From JALSRK01 sp964461995 (GTDB taxonomy: Bacteria > Acidobacteriota > Terriglobia > Bryobacterales > Bryobacteraceae), in NCBI GenBank assembly GCA_964461995.1, contig CAYWXL010000015.1:21450-85449 (forward strand): 64,000 bases of DNA, read 5' to 3'. Made by a program: the position numbers and the translations under genes. Shown here piece after piece: positions 9,496 to 17,839 of the stretch (positions within the stretch are counted from its first letter, which is position 1; each line of letters starts with the position of its first letter). A model generated the notes under the pieces. The model worked only from the letters and a program-made list of their open reading frames with translations, did not search any database and was not told the DNA's origin.

Positions 9496-10260
9496 TCAGA
9501 GGCGTCTGAGCCATTCCCTGGCCTCGGCGAGGCGGGGAAACTGCTTCTCGGCCTCTGCGAATTCCTTCGTATGGACCTGTCGCCGGGTTCCGGTGCAGCG
9601 AGCGGGATGAATGATATGAAGCGCCTCGTGGAAGAGGACATACTCGATCACGAAACGGGGGATGGCCTCGTTGTCCAGAAGGCGGCTCACCACGATTGTG
9701 TGGTGCGCAGGGTCGTAATGGGCGAGCCGGCGGCGGGGAGCGCCGCGACTCCATCCCAGTACTGGCCGGCGAATACGCCCCTCGAAATACCGGTCGTTCA
9801 GTTGGTCGAACAAGAGGTTCAGATCGTAGTGGCGGCCTCGGGCGGAGGTCAGATTTTTCCGGCCCCGCTCGGCTCGTATCACTCGCATCTTCCGTTGCAC
9901 GTCTTCCCGGTTCAAGTAGTGCCGGTAGCGCGTGCGGTGGTCCCGAGGAACCGGTTCACGGAGCAGTTTTGCCAGCAGAATGTGGGCCACCGACTCAAGA
10001 ACCGGCGAAGGGGCGTCCTGCAAAACATCAGATATTCGGAGGCTGATCTGACCGTTGCGCCGGCGAATGAAGTTGTTTACTCCTGCGAAGCGGCAGAACT
10101 CCACTCGGAACGCAGGAGGTGGTTCCCCCGGTCGAAGACGGCGGTATAGGTCCCCGCAGAACGCTTCGAGTCTCGTCCCAAGGTCGGAAGCAGCCACTTG
10201 CATTTCGTCCAAATTTAACATATCAAGGAAGTTTACGGTTTCATTCCACTTCGGACTCAT
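9496..10260 (-). CDS. SprT-like zinc metallopeptidase-fold protein
   Basis: A 254-aa cytosolic protein. Residues about 145-250 carry a SprT/YgjP-like metalloprotease core: H211-E-A-L-H215 in VLFHEALHIIHP and a likely third ligand at H230 in QVHTKEFAE, preceded by YDLNLLFDQLNDRYFEGRI, the usual SprT opening. The N-terminal 140 residues are unassigned. The first ATG (10260) is only 11 bp from the divergent fabH TTG; a second Met at residue 14 (10221) is possible. DUF547 follows in the same direction. The substrate is unknown. Confidence 0.8.
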   Translation of the reverse strand: MSPKWNETVNFLDMLNLDEMQVAASDLGTRLEAFCGDLYRRLRPGEPPPAFRVEFCRFAGVNNFIRRRNGQISLRISDVLQDAPSPVLESVAHILLAKLLREPVPRDHRTRYRHYLNREDVQRKMRVIRAERGRKNLTSARGRHYDLNLLFDQLNDRYFEGRIRRPVLGWSRGAPRRRLAHYDPAHHTIVVSRLLDNEAIPRFVIEYVLFHEALHIIHPARCTGTRRQVHTKEFAEAEKQFPRLAEAREWLRRL

Positions 10261-10271
10261 CAGGAGGATAC

Positions 10272-11261
10272 TTGCGCAGAGCGAAGATCAGCGCCCTTGG
10301 CTGCTACGTCCCCCCGTCAGTATTGACGAATGAAGACCTGGAGAAGATGGTCCAGACCAACGATCAGTGGATCGTCGAGCGGACCGGCATCCGGACGCGT
10401 CACATCGCCGACGACGGCATGGCCACATCCGACATGGCTTACGAGGCCGCGCGCCAGGCCATCGAAAGCCGCGGCATTTCTGCCGCCGAAATCGATGCTG
10501 TCATCGTCTGTACGGTGACGCCCGACATGATGTTCCCCTCGACAGCCTGTCTGGTTCAAAACCGGCTGGGGATCGCTTCGGCCTGGGGTTTCGATCTGGT
10601 GGCGGCCTGTTCTGGCTTCATTTACGGTTTGACGACGGCGGCAAACCTGGTGGCCGCCGGGTCTCATGACCGGATCCTCGTCGTCGGGGCCGATACGATG
10701 TCCCGGATCGTGGACTATGAAGACCGAGCCACCTGTGTGCTCTTCGGCGACGCTGCGGGAGCCATGATCGTCGAGCCCGCCGCCGATGGAGAAACCGGCT
10801 TCATCGACTTTTACAATCTTATCGACGGTTCCGGCGGCGATTATCTGAAAATGCCCGCTGGTGGCAGCCGGATGCCGGCGAGCGCTGAGACCGTGCGCCG
10901 CAAACTGCATTACGTGCACCAGGACGGTCAGCAGGTCTTCAAGTACGCCGTCCGGACCATGTACGAAACCTGCCGGACGTTGCTCGAAAAGAACAACCTG
11001 ACTGCCGGTGACATTGCCGCTTTCATTCCCCACCAGGCCAACAAGCGGATCATCACCGCGACCGCCGATCGTCTCGGCATCCCCCCAGAAAGGACCATCA
11101 TCAACATCGACCGGTACGGCAACACGACGGCAGCCACCATCCCTCTGGCCACCCGCGACGCGATCGCTGAGGGAAAACTCAAGAAGGGCGACATCGTGCT
11201 GTTTGCCGCCGTCGGAGCCGGTTACACCGCCGGAGTGAATCTTTGGCGGTGGGAATTTTAG
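10272..11261 (+). CDS. fabH: Beta-ketoacyl-ACP synthase III
   Basis: A 329-aa condensing enzyme that starts fatty-acid synthesis from acetyl-CoA and malonyl-ACP. The triad is visible: Cys113 in VAACSGF, His254 in PHQANKR and Asn284 in RYGNTTAAT, close to the E. coli numbering. The frame extends upstream to 10119, but FabH proteins begin at xRRAKISALGCYVPP. TTG at 10272 with AGGAGG 4 nt upstream is therefore the chosen start. The gene stands alone, divergent from the SprT-like gene and convergent with the kinase, outside a fab cluster, so a role in a secondary acyl product is not excluded. Confidence 0.95.
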   Translation: MRRAKISALGCYVPPSVLTNEDLEKMVQTNDQWIVERTGIRTRHIADDGMATSDMAYEAARQAIESRGISAAEIDAVIVCTVTPDMMFPSTACLVQNRLGIASAWGFDLVAACSGFIYGLTTAANLVAAGSHDRILVVGADTMSRIVDYEDRATCVLFGDAAGAMIVEPAADGETGFIDFYNLIDGSGGDYLKMPAGGSRMPASAETVRRKLHYVHQDGQQVFKYAVRTMYETCRTLLEKNNLTAGDIAAFIPHQANKRIITATADRLGIPPERTIINIDRYGNTTAATIPLATRDAIAEGKLKKGDIVLFAAVGAGYTAGVNLWRWEF

Positions 11262-11282
11262 AGCCGACGGTCCGGCGGAAAG

Positions 11283-13040
11283 CTAAGGCGTGTTTTCTCC
11301 GGCTGGCACGGGAAAATCCGCCGCCGAAGAGTCCTGGCAGCGAGCAAGCCAAAGGCGGGCTGTTTCCGGCGTAGGGGCCGCTAAGAGGAGATCCATTCCC
11401 GGGACCGTCAGCTCGCATGCTGCCCGATAGCGGTCGTCGGCGCCTTTTACGTCCCCGCGCCGGCTCCGGGCGTCGCCGTCGGCGAACAACGCAGCGGCTA
11501 ACAGCACCGGCTGATGGGCGGTTTGAGCTGCTGCCACCGCCCGAGCTGCCATCGCTCCCGCTTTATCGGCCTGGTCTCGTCGCATCGCCGCCCATGCCGC
11601 TCCGGTGTAGCAGCGGGCTTGGAGCGAGGCGAGCACCTCCCCATTTCCGGCTCCTGCGTCCGCGGCCAGATCCAGGTACCGGAGGCACTCGGCGAATGCC
11701 TCGGCAGCCGCCTCCAGGTCGCCGCCCGCCGCCAACTCCATCGCCGCGAAATGCCGTGCCCGCGCCAGCTCCGGGTATGCGGAGGCGCGCCACTGGCGGC
11801 TCTCGATGCTGTAGTTCCAGATGACGCCGGCCAGCGCCGCTGCCAGCACCACCGCCGCGCCAACGGCGGCGGACGTCACCGGGTTTCGTCGAACCGCTCT
11901 GGAAAGGCGTGAATGCCAAGTATTCTTGCTGACCGAAACGGGCAACTGGAGCCGCCAGCGTTCCAAGTCCGCTGCTAGTTCTGCAGCGGTGGCGTACCGC
12001 TGTTGTGGATCCCGGGCCATCGCCTTCATCACGATGTTGTCGAGATCGGGATCAATGCGGCGCTTGAGCTCCGCCAGGCCGCCGGGCGCACGGCTGGGCG
12101 GCGGCGGAGGTTTCCGGTTTGCCTCGACGAAAAGCTTGTAAGGAGTCGAGCGGAACTCCTCCCAAGGGTGGCGGCCAGTGATGACCTCGTACAGGATGAT
12201 GCCTAAAGAGTACACGTCGGTGGGCGGTGAGACCGGCGTCCCAGCGATTTGTTCTGGACTGGCGTAGGCCGGGGTGAGGAACCGGAAGCTGCTCGTCGTC
12301 TGCCGGGCATGCTCGGAGTCCGGTTCAAGCAGCTTCGCGATCCCGAAATCGACCAGCTTCACCACCTCTTCCCGCGTGACGAGGATGTTCTCCGGTTTCA
12401 GATCCCGGTGCAAAACGCGGTGTTTGTGCGCGTAGCCGACGGCTTTTGACACCGTCTCCATGAGCTGCACGCGACGGGTTAGCTCCAACTGCTTCTTGCG
12501 GCAGTACGACGTGATCGGCTCCCCTTCGATGTACTCAAGTACGATGTACGGACGGCCGTCCGCGGTGGAGCCACCGTCCAGAATCATGGCGATGTTCGGG
12601 TGGTGGAGCGATGCCAGGAACTGCCGCTCGGCTCGGAACCGGCGCACGAAGCGGTCCGACCGGAGTCCGCTGCGGATCAGTTTGATTGCCACCACTTGGG
12701 CGTAATCCGAATCGGTGCGCACCCCCAAGTAGACAACCCCCATGCCGCCCCTGGCTAGTTCCCGCACGATTTGAAAGTGGCCGACTCGCAGCCCGATATC
12801 GGGGTTTGTTTGCGGTTCTGATGCGTACGATGCAGCGGCTTCCGCCAGCACACGGTTCAGGCCTTCCTGGGAAGAGGCTTCGTGCTGGAGCAGAGATTCC
12901 ACTTCGGCGCGGAGCGTCGCGTCGTCGCCGCAAGCGGTCTCTAGATATGCCGCCCGCTCGTGTTCCGGCAGTTCCACGGCGCGGCTGAAGACTTCCTCGA
13001 CGCGCCGCCACCAGTCCCGGTCTTCAACGGTTTCGGCCAC
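11283..13040 (-). CDS. Transmembrane serine/threonine protein kinase
   Basis: A 585-aa Hanks-type kinase. Residues 1-85 are a helical N-terminal region typical of acidobacterial sigma-linked kinases. The kinase domain spans about 88-365 with a glycine loop (ELARGGMGVVY), Lys120, H211RDLKPEN218 and D231FG233. One transmembrane helix lies at about 389-408, followed by about 175 residues outside the membrane that are alanine-rich and TPR-like (ALRARHFAAMELA-type helices). The start overlaps the end of the ECF sigma gene by 17 bp, so the two are translationally coupled; the kinase probably modulates the sigma factor or its targets (inference). Confidence 0.93.
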   Translation of the reverse strand: MAETVEDRDWWRRVEEVFSRAVELPEHERAAYLETACGDDATLRAEVESLLQHEASSQEGLNRVLAEAAASYASEPQTNPDIGLRVGHFQIVRELARGGMGVVYLGVRTDSDYAQVVAIKLIRSGLRSDRFVRRFRAERQFLASLHHPNIAMILDGGSTADGRPYIVLEYIEGEPITSYCRKKQLELTRRVQLMETVSKAVGYAHKHRVLHRDLKPENILVTREEVVKLVDFGIAKLLEPDSEHARQTTSSFRFLTPAYASPEQIAGTPVSPPTDVYSLGIILYEVITGRHPWEEFRSTPYKLFVEANRKPPPPPSRAPGGLAELKRRIDPDLDNIVMKAMARDPQQRYATAAELAADLERWRLQLPVSVSKNTWHSRLSRAVRRNPVTSAAVGAAVVLAAALAGVIWNYSIESRQWRASAYPELARARHFAAMELAAGGDLEAAAEAFAECLRYLDLAADAGAGNGEVLASLQARCYTGAAWAAMRRDQADKAGAMAARAVAAAQTAHQPVLLAAALFADGDARSRRGDVKGADDRYRAACELTVPGMDLLLAAPTPETARLWLARCQDSSAADFPVPAGENTP

Positions 13041-13608
13041 GGTCTTCTCGCTCCCCTTTCAGTTCGCGGTACAGCCACGCCTGGGCAAACCGGATCTCTC
13101 GGCCGACGGTCGCCGTGGAAACGCCGATTACTTCGGCGATCTCCGCGGCCGACATTCCCCCGAAATACCGCAGTTCGATGATCTTAGCCTTGCGCGGATC
13201 GATTTTCTCCAACGCCCGCAGAGCGTCGTCGAGGGCGGTGATCTCGGGAGAAGATGCTGCTGCCACGTCGTCGCCTGCTTCGAGCGGGATCTTGATTCCT
13301 CCACCTCGTTTCGCCGCCCTCCGCCGCCGCCAGTGGTCGATCAAGATCTGGCGCATGGCCCGGGCGGCCAAGGCCAGGAAATGAGCCCGGTCCCTCGATG
13401 TCAACCGGGTTTGGTCCGTCAGACGGATGAACGCCTCGTGGACCAAATCGGTCGGCTGCAGCGTCAGATTCTGTGGCTCGTGCCGGACCACCCGCCGCGC
13501 CACACGGCGCAGTTCGTCGTAGAGGATCGGCGTCAGCTCCGCCAGGGCATCCTTGTCGCCTTGGCTCCACTTCACCAACAGGTTAGTGATTTCCGTGGGT
13601 CCGGCCAT
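13024..13608 (-). CDS. ECF-type RNA polymerase sigma factor (TIGR02999-like)
   Basis: A 194-aa sigma factor. Region 2 is seen as LYDELRRVARR, PTDLVHEAFIRL and RDRAHFLALAARAMRQILIDHWRRRRAAKRGG. Region 4 is the HTH in ELRYFGGMSAAEIAEVIGVSTATVGREIRFAQAWL. This matches the acidobacterial/planctomycete ECF type that pairs with Ser/Thr kinases. The ATG has GGGAGGAG 8 nt upstream. A long inverted repeat overlaps its putative -10 (TTACAAT, 13673-13679 minus strand), which suggests autoregulation. Confidence 0.93.
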   Translation of the reverse strand: MAGPTEITNLLVKWSQGDKDALAELTPILYDELRRVARRVVRHEPQNLTLQPTDLVHEAFIRLTDQTRLTSRDRAHFLALAARAMRQILIDHWRRRRAAKRGGGIKIPLEAGDDVAAASSPEITALDDALRALEKIDPRKAKIIELRYFGGMSAAEIAEVIGVSTATVGREIRFAQAWLYRELKGEREDRGRNR

Positions 13609-13628
13609 GCCGGCTCTCCTCCCGAGTT

Positions 13629-13676
13629 CAATCGCTTGCGGGGCTCAGGGGCCGCTAAGACCCCCGCAGGCGATTG
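13629..13676 (-). repeat. 15-bp inverted repeat upstream of the sigma gene
   Basis: CAATCGCTTGCGGGG (13629-13643) and CCCCGCAGGCGATTG (13662-13676) pair with a single G-T. The right arm overlaps a TACAAT -10-like hexamer on the minus strand (13673-13678), so it may be a protein-binding site rather than an RNA hairpin. Confidence 0.6.
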
Positions 13677-14331
13677 TAACCGGGGCCGGACCCACGGTGC
13701 AGGCGAACCGGCGAGGACAACCCTCAGCGCCTCCGGTCCAGGGCCGAAACCGGATGGAGAATACTCGGCGCACTCGGGATCGTCTGTTTCGCCGGCCGCC
13801 TGCAGACCGCTGCCGCAGAGTGCAGCCGCCGTGGCGCCTCCCCTCGCCCAGCCGGCGGCTGGTGCTCTCTCCCCCGTGGGCGACTGCTTCACGGGGGCGG
13901 CCGGCTCGCACCCAACCGGCCCGGCAATCGGTCCAAATCGTCGGCTCGCGGCTTCGCCGCGCGGTGCCATCGGGCGCCTCCTCCTAGGTTGACGGTCATC
14001 GCCGTCCACGCCTTCGCCCGAAGGATCCGTGCGCGTCAGAGCTTCATCCGAGCCGATCTTCCTCTTCGTCCTGCTGTGCGTTCTTTCCATGCCACTCGTC
14101 TCGGCTGTCCGCCCTTCCGGTGGCTTCTCTTTGTTCACTCTGGTATGCGTAAAACCACTGAGAAATTGATCAGAAGCACCTGAATTTTTCTTGCTGTCGG
14201 ACCGTCTGCGTCCGGTGCAGGTGCGGCCGCCGTGATTTGTTGTGCTGGGTTTCAGCGCCGCTACGAGCCGGCCGCATGCGCGGCACGCTTCCGGCGGACC
14301 GGGACCTCCCGTGTGCTAGCCTGAAAGTTTG
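13677..14331. other. Gene-poor, GC-rich interval of about 650 bp with hairpins
   Basis: No open frame here has a plausible protein composition or start. Visible structure: a perfect 8-bp hairpin CCCCCGTG/CACGGGGG (13871-13878 with 13890-13897) and a CGCGGC/GCCGCG hairpin near 13950. The last 200 bp are more AT-rich and should hold the RNase J promoter. No known riboswitch or ncRNA core was recognised by eye. Confidence 0.5.
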
Positions 14332-16002
14332 ATGACAGACAAGAAGTTACAGGTCATCCCGCTCGGCGGACTGGGTGAGTTCGGGATGAACTGCTTGGCG
14401 CTCCGTTACGGAGACGACATCATCGTGATCGACGCCGGAATGATGTTCCCTGAAGAGGACTTGCTCGGCGTCGATGTTGTGACTCCGGATTTCGCGTACC
14501 TGGAACAAAACAAGGAACATGTGCGGGCGCTGATTCTCACCCACGGGCACGAGGATCACATCGGCGCCACCCCGTTCCTGCTCTCTGAGGTCAATCTGCC
14601 CGTTTACGGGACCCCTTTCACCTTGGCGCTGGTGGAGCGGAGGCTCAAAGAACATGAGCTGGACGAGGCCGCCATCTCGCTGAATCCGGTCAAACCCGGC
14701 GAGACCGTCGAGATCGGTCCCTTCAAGATTGAGTTCATTCACGTTACCCATTCCATCGTCAGCGCGGTGGCTCTGGCGATCACAACGCCTTTGGGCGTCG
14801 TGATCCATACGGGGGATTTCAAGGTCGATCCCACCCCTACCGACAATCTGCTCTTCGATCTCCACACTTTCGCGGAGTACGGCAAGCGCGGAGTGCTGCT
14901 CCTGTTGTCCGACTCGACCAACGTGGACCGTCCCGGCTACACACAAAGTGAGCGCGCCGTCCGGCCCCGGTTCGAGGACATTTTTACCCGGGCGCAGGGC
15001 AAAATTGTGATCACCTGTTTCAGTTCTTCCGTGCACCGGCTCCAGCAAATCCTGGACCTTGCCGCCGAATACGGCCGTAAGGTCGCCTTCGTGGGCCGGA
15101 GCATGCTTTCGGTGACCGAGATTGCACATTCTCAGAGCCTGCTTGAGATTCCAGATGGCATCCTACTGAGAACACAAGACATAATGTCAATACCACCCGA
15201 GAAGGTGGTAGTTGTAGCCTCGGGGACTCAAGGCGAGCCCATGTCAGCGATGGCCCGCATCGCCGTGGACAACCACAAACACGTCTACCTGGAGAAGGGC
15301 GATACCGTGGTGCTCAGCTCGCGGATCATCCCGGGTAACGAGAAGGCCATTTACCGGATGATCAATCACATCTCGCGCCGGGGCGCCGACGTGATCTATG
15401 GCAGTATGGATCCGCCCGTCCACGTTTCGGGGCACGCCAGCTCGGGTGAGCTCAAGCTGGTGCTCAACTTGATCCGGCCGCGATACTTCGTACCGATTCA
15501 CGGCGAATACCGGCAGCTTTCCAAACACGCCGCCCTCGCCGGGCAGATGGCGCATCTAGGCATTGAAGAAACCTTCATTTTGGAAACCGGCCAGGTTCTC
15601 GAGATCGACCACCGCGGCGCACGCCGGGGTGAGGACGTGCCCGTTGGGCGGTTGTGCATCGACTCGGGCACGGTTGACGAGGTCGTCGAGGATCTGGTTA
15701 TCCGCGACCGCCGTCACCTCTCCGAAGACGGCTTTATCGTGCCGATCGTCGCCATCAACCGGCTCACCGGCAGGAGCGAGGGTATGCCGGAAATCGTCAG
15801 CCGCGGTTTCGTTTCCGAGGACGGCTCGGACCTCCTACGCCGGGCTGCGCAGGTCGTCGCCGACACCATCGAACATTCCTCTCCTGAAGAGCGGAGCGAC
15901 GCCGGGGTGATCCAGGAGAAGATCCGCCGGGATTTGAAGCGCTTCATCAACAAAGAAGCGTCAAGGCGCCCACTGATTCTACCCGTCATCCTGGAGGTGT
16001 AG
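14332..16002 (+). CDS. rnj: Ribonuclease J
   Basis: A 556-aa metallo-beta-lactamase/beta-CASP RNase with endo- and 5'-exonuclease activity in mRNA decay and rRNA maturation. The zinc motif is H71-G-H73-E-D75-H76, and SDSTNVDRPGYT, SGHASSGELK and VPIHGEYRQL are family signatures. The frame could begin at TTG 14329, but ATG 14332 is preferred. There is no Shine-Dalgarno sequence; TAGCCT (14317-14322) lies 9 nt before the ATG, suggesting a leaderless or near-leaderless mRNA. The next gene begins 2 nt after the stop. Confidence 0.95.
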   Translation: MTDKKLQVIPLGGLGEFGMNCLALRYGDDIIVIDAGMMFPEEDLLGVDVVTPDFAYLEQNKEHVRALILTHGHEDHIGATPFLLSEVNLPVYGTPFTLALVERRLKEHELDEAAISLNPVKPGETVEIGPFKIEFIHVTHSIVSAVALAITTPLGVVIHTGDFKVDPTPTDNLLFDLHTFAEYGKRGVLLLLSDSTNVDRPGYTQSERAVRPRFEDIFTRAQGKIVITCFSSSVHRLQQILDLAAEYGRKVAFVGRSMLSVTEIAHSQSLLEIPDGILLRTQDIMSIPPEKVVVVASGTQGEPMSAMARIAVDNHKHVYLEKGDTVVLSSRIIPGNEKAIYRMINHISRRGADVIYGSMDPPVHVSGHASSGELKLVLNLIRPRYFVPIHGEYRQLSKHAALAGQMAHLGIEETFILETGQVLEIDHRGARRGEDVPVGRLCIDSGTVDEVVEDLVIRDRRHLSEDGFIVPIVAINRLTGRSEGMPEIVSRGFVSEDGSDLLRRAAQVVADTIEHSSPEERSDAGVIQEKIRRDLKRFINKEASRRPLILPVILEV

Positions 16003-16004
16003 CT

Positions 16005-17387
16005 CTGGGTGTCCCCGCTGCGTACCTTGAAGATGCATCTGGATTCCGGGGCTGGGCGGAGCGCCTATTCCAGCCGGAATCCGTTGAGGAGGCGTCCGAG
16101 ATCGTCCGGTCCGCCGCCGCCTCCGGCGCGCCGGTGACAATCTACGGCGCCGGGACCGGCCTGACCGGCGGAGCCGTAGCTCAGGGCGGCTGGGTGCTCT
16201 CCACTGAGCGGCTGAAGCGGCTCGAGGTATGTGGCGGAGCGGTCCGGGTCGGGGTCGGCGTCACCCTGCGGGAACTGCAGGCTGCTGTCCGGACGGCCGG
16301 CATGTTCTACCCGCCAGACCCAACGGAGCAAACGGCTTCATTAGGCGGCACGCTGGCTACCGATGCCAGCGGCTCCCGCAGTTTCCGTTACGGCTCCACC
16401 CGCCGTTGGGTTCGAGCGCTTACGGTCGTGCTGGCCTCCGGCGAAGTGAAGCGCTGGCGGCGTGGAGACAAAGTGGATTTCCCGGTCCCGGAACTACCCG
16501 CGCCCACCACAACCAAGAACACGGCCGGTTACCGCCTCGCGCCTGGCATGGACTGGGTGGATCTGTTTATCGGCAGCGAGGGAACCCTCGGCTTGATCGT
16601 CGAAGCCGAGTTGGCATTGCTTCCTCTTCCCCGTGAACTGGTCACGGGCGTCGTCTTCTTGCCGGGAGACGAGGCTGTCGTCCGGGCGGTGGAGGAGTGG
16701 CGTACGGTGAAGGATTTGCGGATGCTCGAATACCTCGACGTCTGCTCGCTCGAACTCCTGCGGCCGGATTATCCCGAGATCCAGCCGCAGGTTGGCGGGG
16801 CGCTGCTCATTGAACAGGAGCTGGACGAAGGCGCCGAAGCGGCGCTCGATGAGTGGCTGGGCCGCCTCGAAACTGTCGGCGCCGATCTGGAAGGCTCCTG
16901 GTTCGCCGCTGGCGAGACAGACCGTGAGCGCTTCCGGGAATTCCGCCACGCGCTGCCGGAAAAGGTGAACAGCCTCGTCCGTGGGCGCGGTTTGATGAAA
17001 CTCGGTTCGGACTACGCGGTGCCTCCGGCGCGCAACGCCGAGATGCTGGCTTACTACCGTCGGCGGCTTGAGGAAGAGTTTCCCGGCAAGTACGTTATCT
17101 TTGGACATATCGGCGACGGGCATTTGCACGTGAACCTCTTACCGTCCTCCCAGGGAGAGTTCGAACGGGGCCGCGAGCTCATGCTCGAGTTCGCTCGCCG
17201 AGCGGTAACACTGGGCGGCACCGTGAGCGCCGAGCACGGTTTGGGCAAGCGAAAAGCCGAACTGCTGTCTATCCAGTACGCCCCAGAGCAGATCGAGGCG
17301 ATGCGGGCGGTCAAGAGACGGCTCGACCCGAAATGGATCTTCGGACGCGGCAACCTGTTTGCGCCGCCGTCGGTCGTTCCGTTATAG
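16005..17387 (+). CDS. GlcD-type FAD-binding oxidoreductase (glycolate/D-lactate dehydrogenase family)
   Basis: A flavoprotein of about 460 aa oxidising 2-hydroxy acids. The FAD_binding_4 domain shows GAPVTIYGAGTGLTGGAV and PDPTEQTASLGGTLATDASG. The C-terminal cap has GHIGDGHLHVN and SAEHGLGKRK, typical of GlcD. Homology-like sequence (YLEDASGFRGWAERLFQP, ESVEEASEIV) continues well upstream of the first in-frame GTG (16134). The only start candidate for the full domain is CTG at 16005, with GGAGGTG ending 5 nt before it inside the end of rnj. A CTG start is rare but best supported. It is probably co-transcribed with rnj. The substrate is not determinable. Confidence 0.85.
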   Translation: MGVPAAYLEDASGFRGWAERLFQPESVEEASEIVRSAAASGAPVTIYGAGTGLTGGAVAQGGWVLSTERLKRLEVCGGAVRVGVGVTLRELQAAVRTAGMFYPPDPTEQTASLGGTLATDASGSRSFRYGSTRRWVRALTVVLASGEVKRWRRGDKVDFPVPELPAPTTTKNTAGYRLAPGMDWVDLFIGSEGTLGLIVEAELALLPLPRELVTGVVFLPGDEAVVRAVEEWRTVKDLRMLEYLDVCSLELLRPDYPEIQPQVGGALLIEQELDEGAEAALDEWLGRLETVGADLEGSWFAAGETDRERFREFRHALPEKVNSLVRGRGLMKLGSDYAVPPARNAEMLAYYRRRLEEEFPGKYVIFGHIGDGHLHVNLLPSSQGEFERGRELMLEFARRAVTLGGTVSAEHGLGKRKAELLSIQYAPEQIEAMRAVKRRLDPKWIFGRGNLFAPPSVVPL

Positions 17388-17388
17388 T
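17359..17388 (+). promoter_or_regulatory. Possible promoter of the small secreted protein gene
   Basis: TTGCGC (17359-17364), an 18-bp spacer and TATAGT (17383-17388) at the end of the GlcD-type gene, followed by a short CCGGGT/ACCCGG hairpin before the Shine-Dalgarno sequence. Confidence 0.4.
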
Positions 17389-17452
17389 CGAGTCAGTTCG
17401 TTCCGGGTCCTGTTGGAGGAACCCGGAAGCTCGCCACTTCGAAGGAGGGAAT

Positions 17453-17764
17453 ATGAAAAAGGCGATCGTGATCCTCTCCATGGCTGTCTTCGCCGCCATG
17501 GGAGCCGAATGGAAAGGTCATATCTCGGACTCGAAATGTGGGGCCATGCACGCGGATCATTCTGAGAAGTCGATCAAGTGCGTGAATGGATGCGTGAAGG
17601 CTGGCCAGAAACCGGTGTTCGTCACTGAGGAAGGGAAGGTGCTCAAGATCGCCAACCCGGATAAGGTAATGGGCGTCCTGGGCCACGAGGTGAAGGTCAC
17701 CGGCAAACTGGAGGGTGACACCCTGACGATTGACAGCGTGGAAAACCTGGCGCCCGCGGGTTGA
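17453..17764 (+). CDS. Small secreted cysteine-containing protein (DUF5818-like)
   Basis: A 103-aa protein with a signal peptide (MKKAIVILSMAVFAAMGA). The mature part has GHISDSKCGAMHA, KCVNGCVKAG and a C-terminal beta region (LGHEVKVTGKLEGDTLTIDSVENL) resembling small acidobacterial secreted OB-like proteins. The ATG at 17453 has AAGGAGGG 5 nt upstream and is preferred to the longer frame from 17333, which lacks a signal peptide. Three cysteines and two histidines could bind a metal. The function is unknown. Confidence 0.75.
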   Translation: MKKAIVILSMAVFAAMGAEWKGHISDSKCGAMHADHSEKSIKCVNGCVKAGQKPVFVTEEGKVLKIANPDKVMGVLGHEVKVTGKLEGDTLTIDSVENLAPAG

Positions 17765-17839
17765 CGACCTAAAGAGTATTCGGTTCCACTTCGGGGATCC
17801 CTGGCCCGCTGCAGGACCGGCGGGGATCTCCCGGAGTGG

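Noticed and set aside
13830..14010. Known riboswitch, RNase P or tmRNA in the GC-rich gap
   Set aside because: None of the conserved core sequences could be found on either strand by eye.
13572..14138. 188-aa minus-strand frame in the gap upstream of the sigma gene
   Set aside because: Low-complexity Arg/Gly/Pro composition, overlaps the sigma gene start and has no convincing ribosome-binding site.
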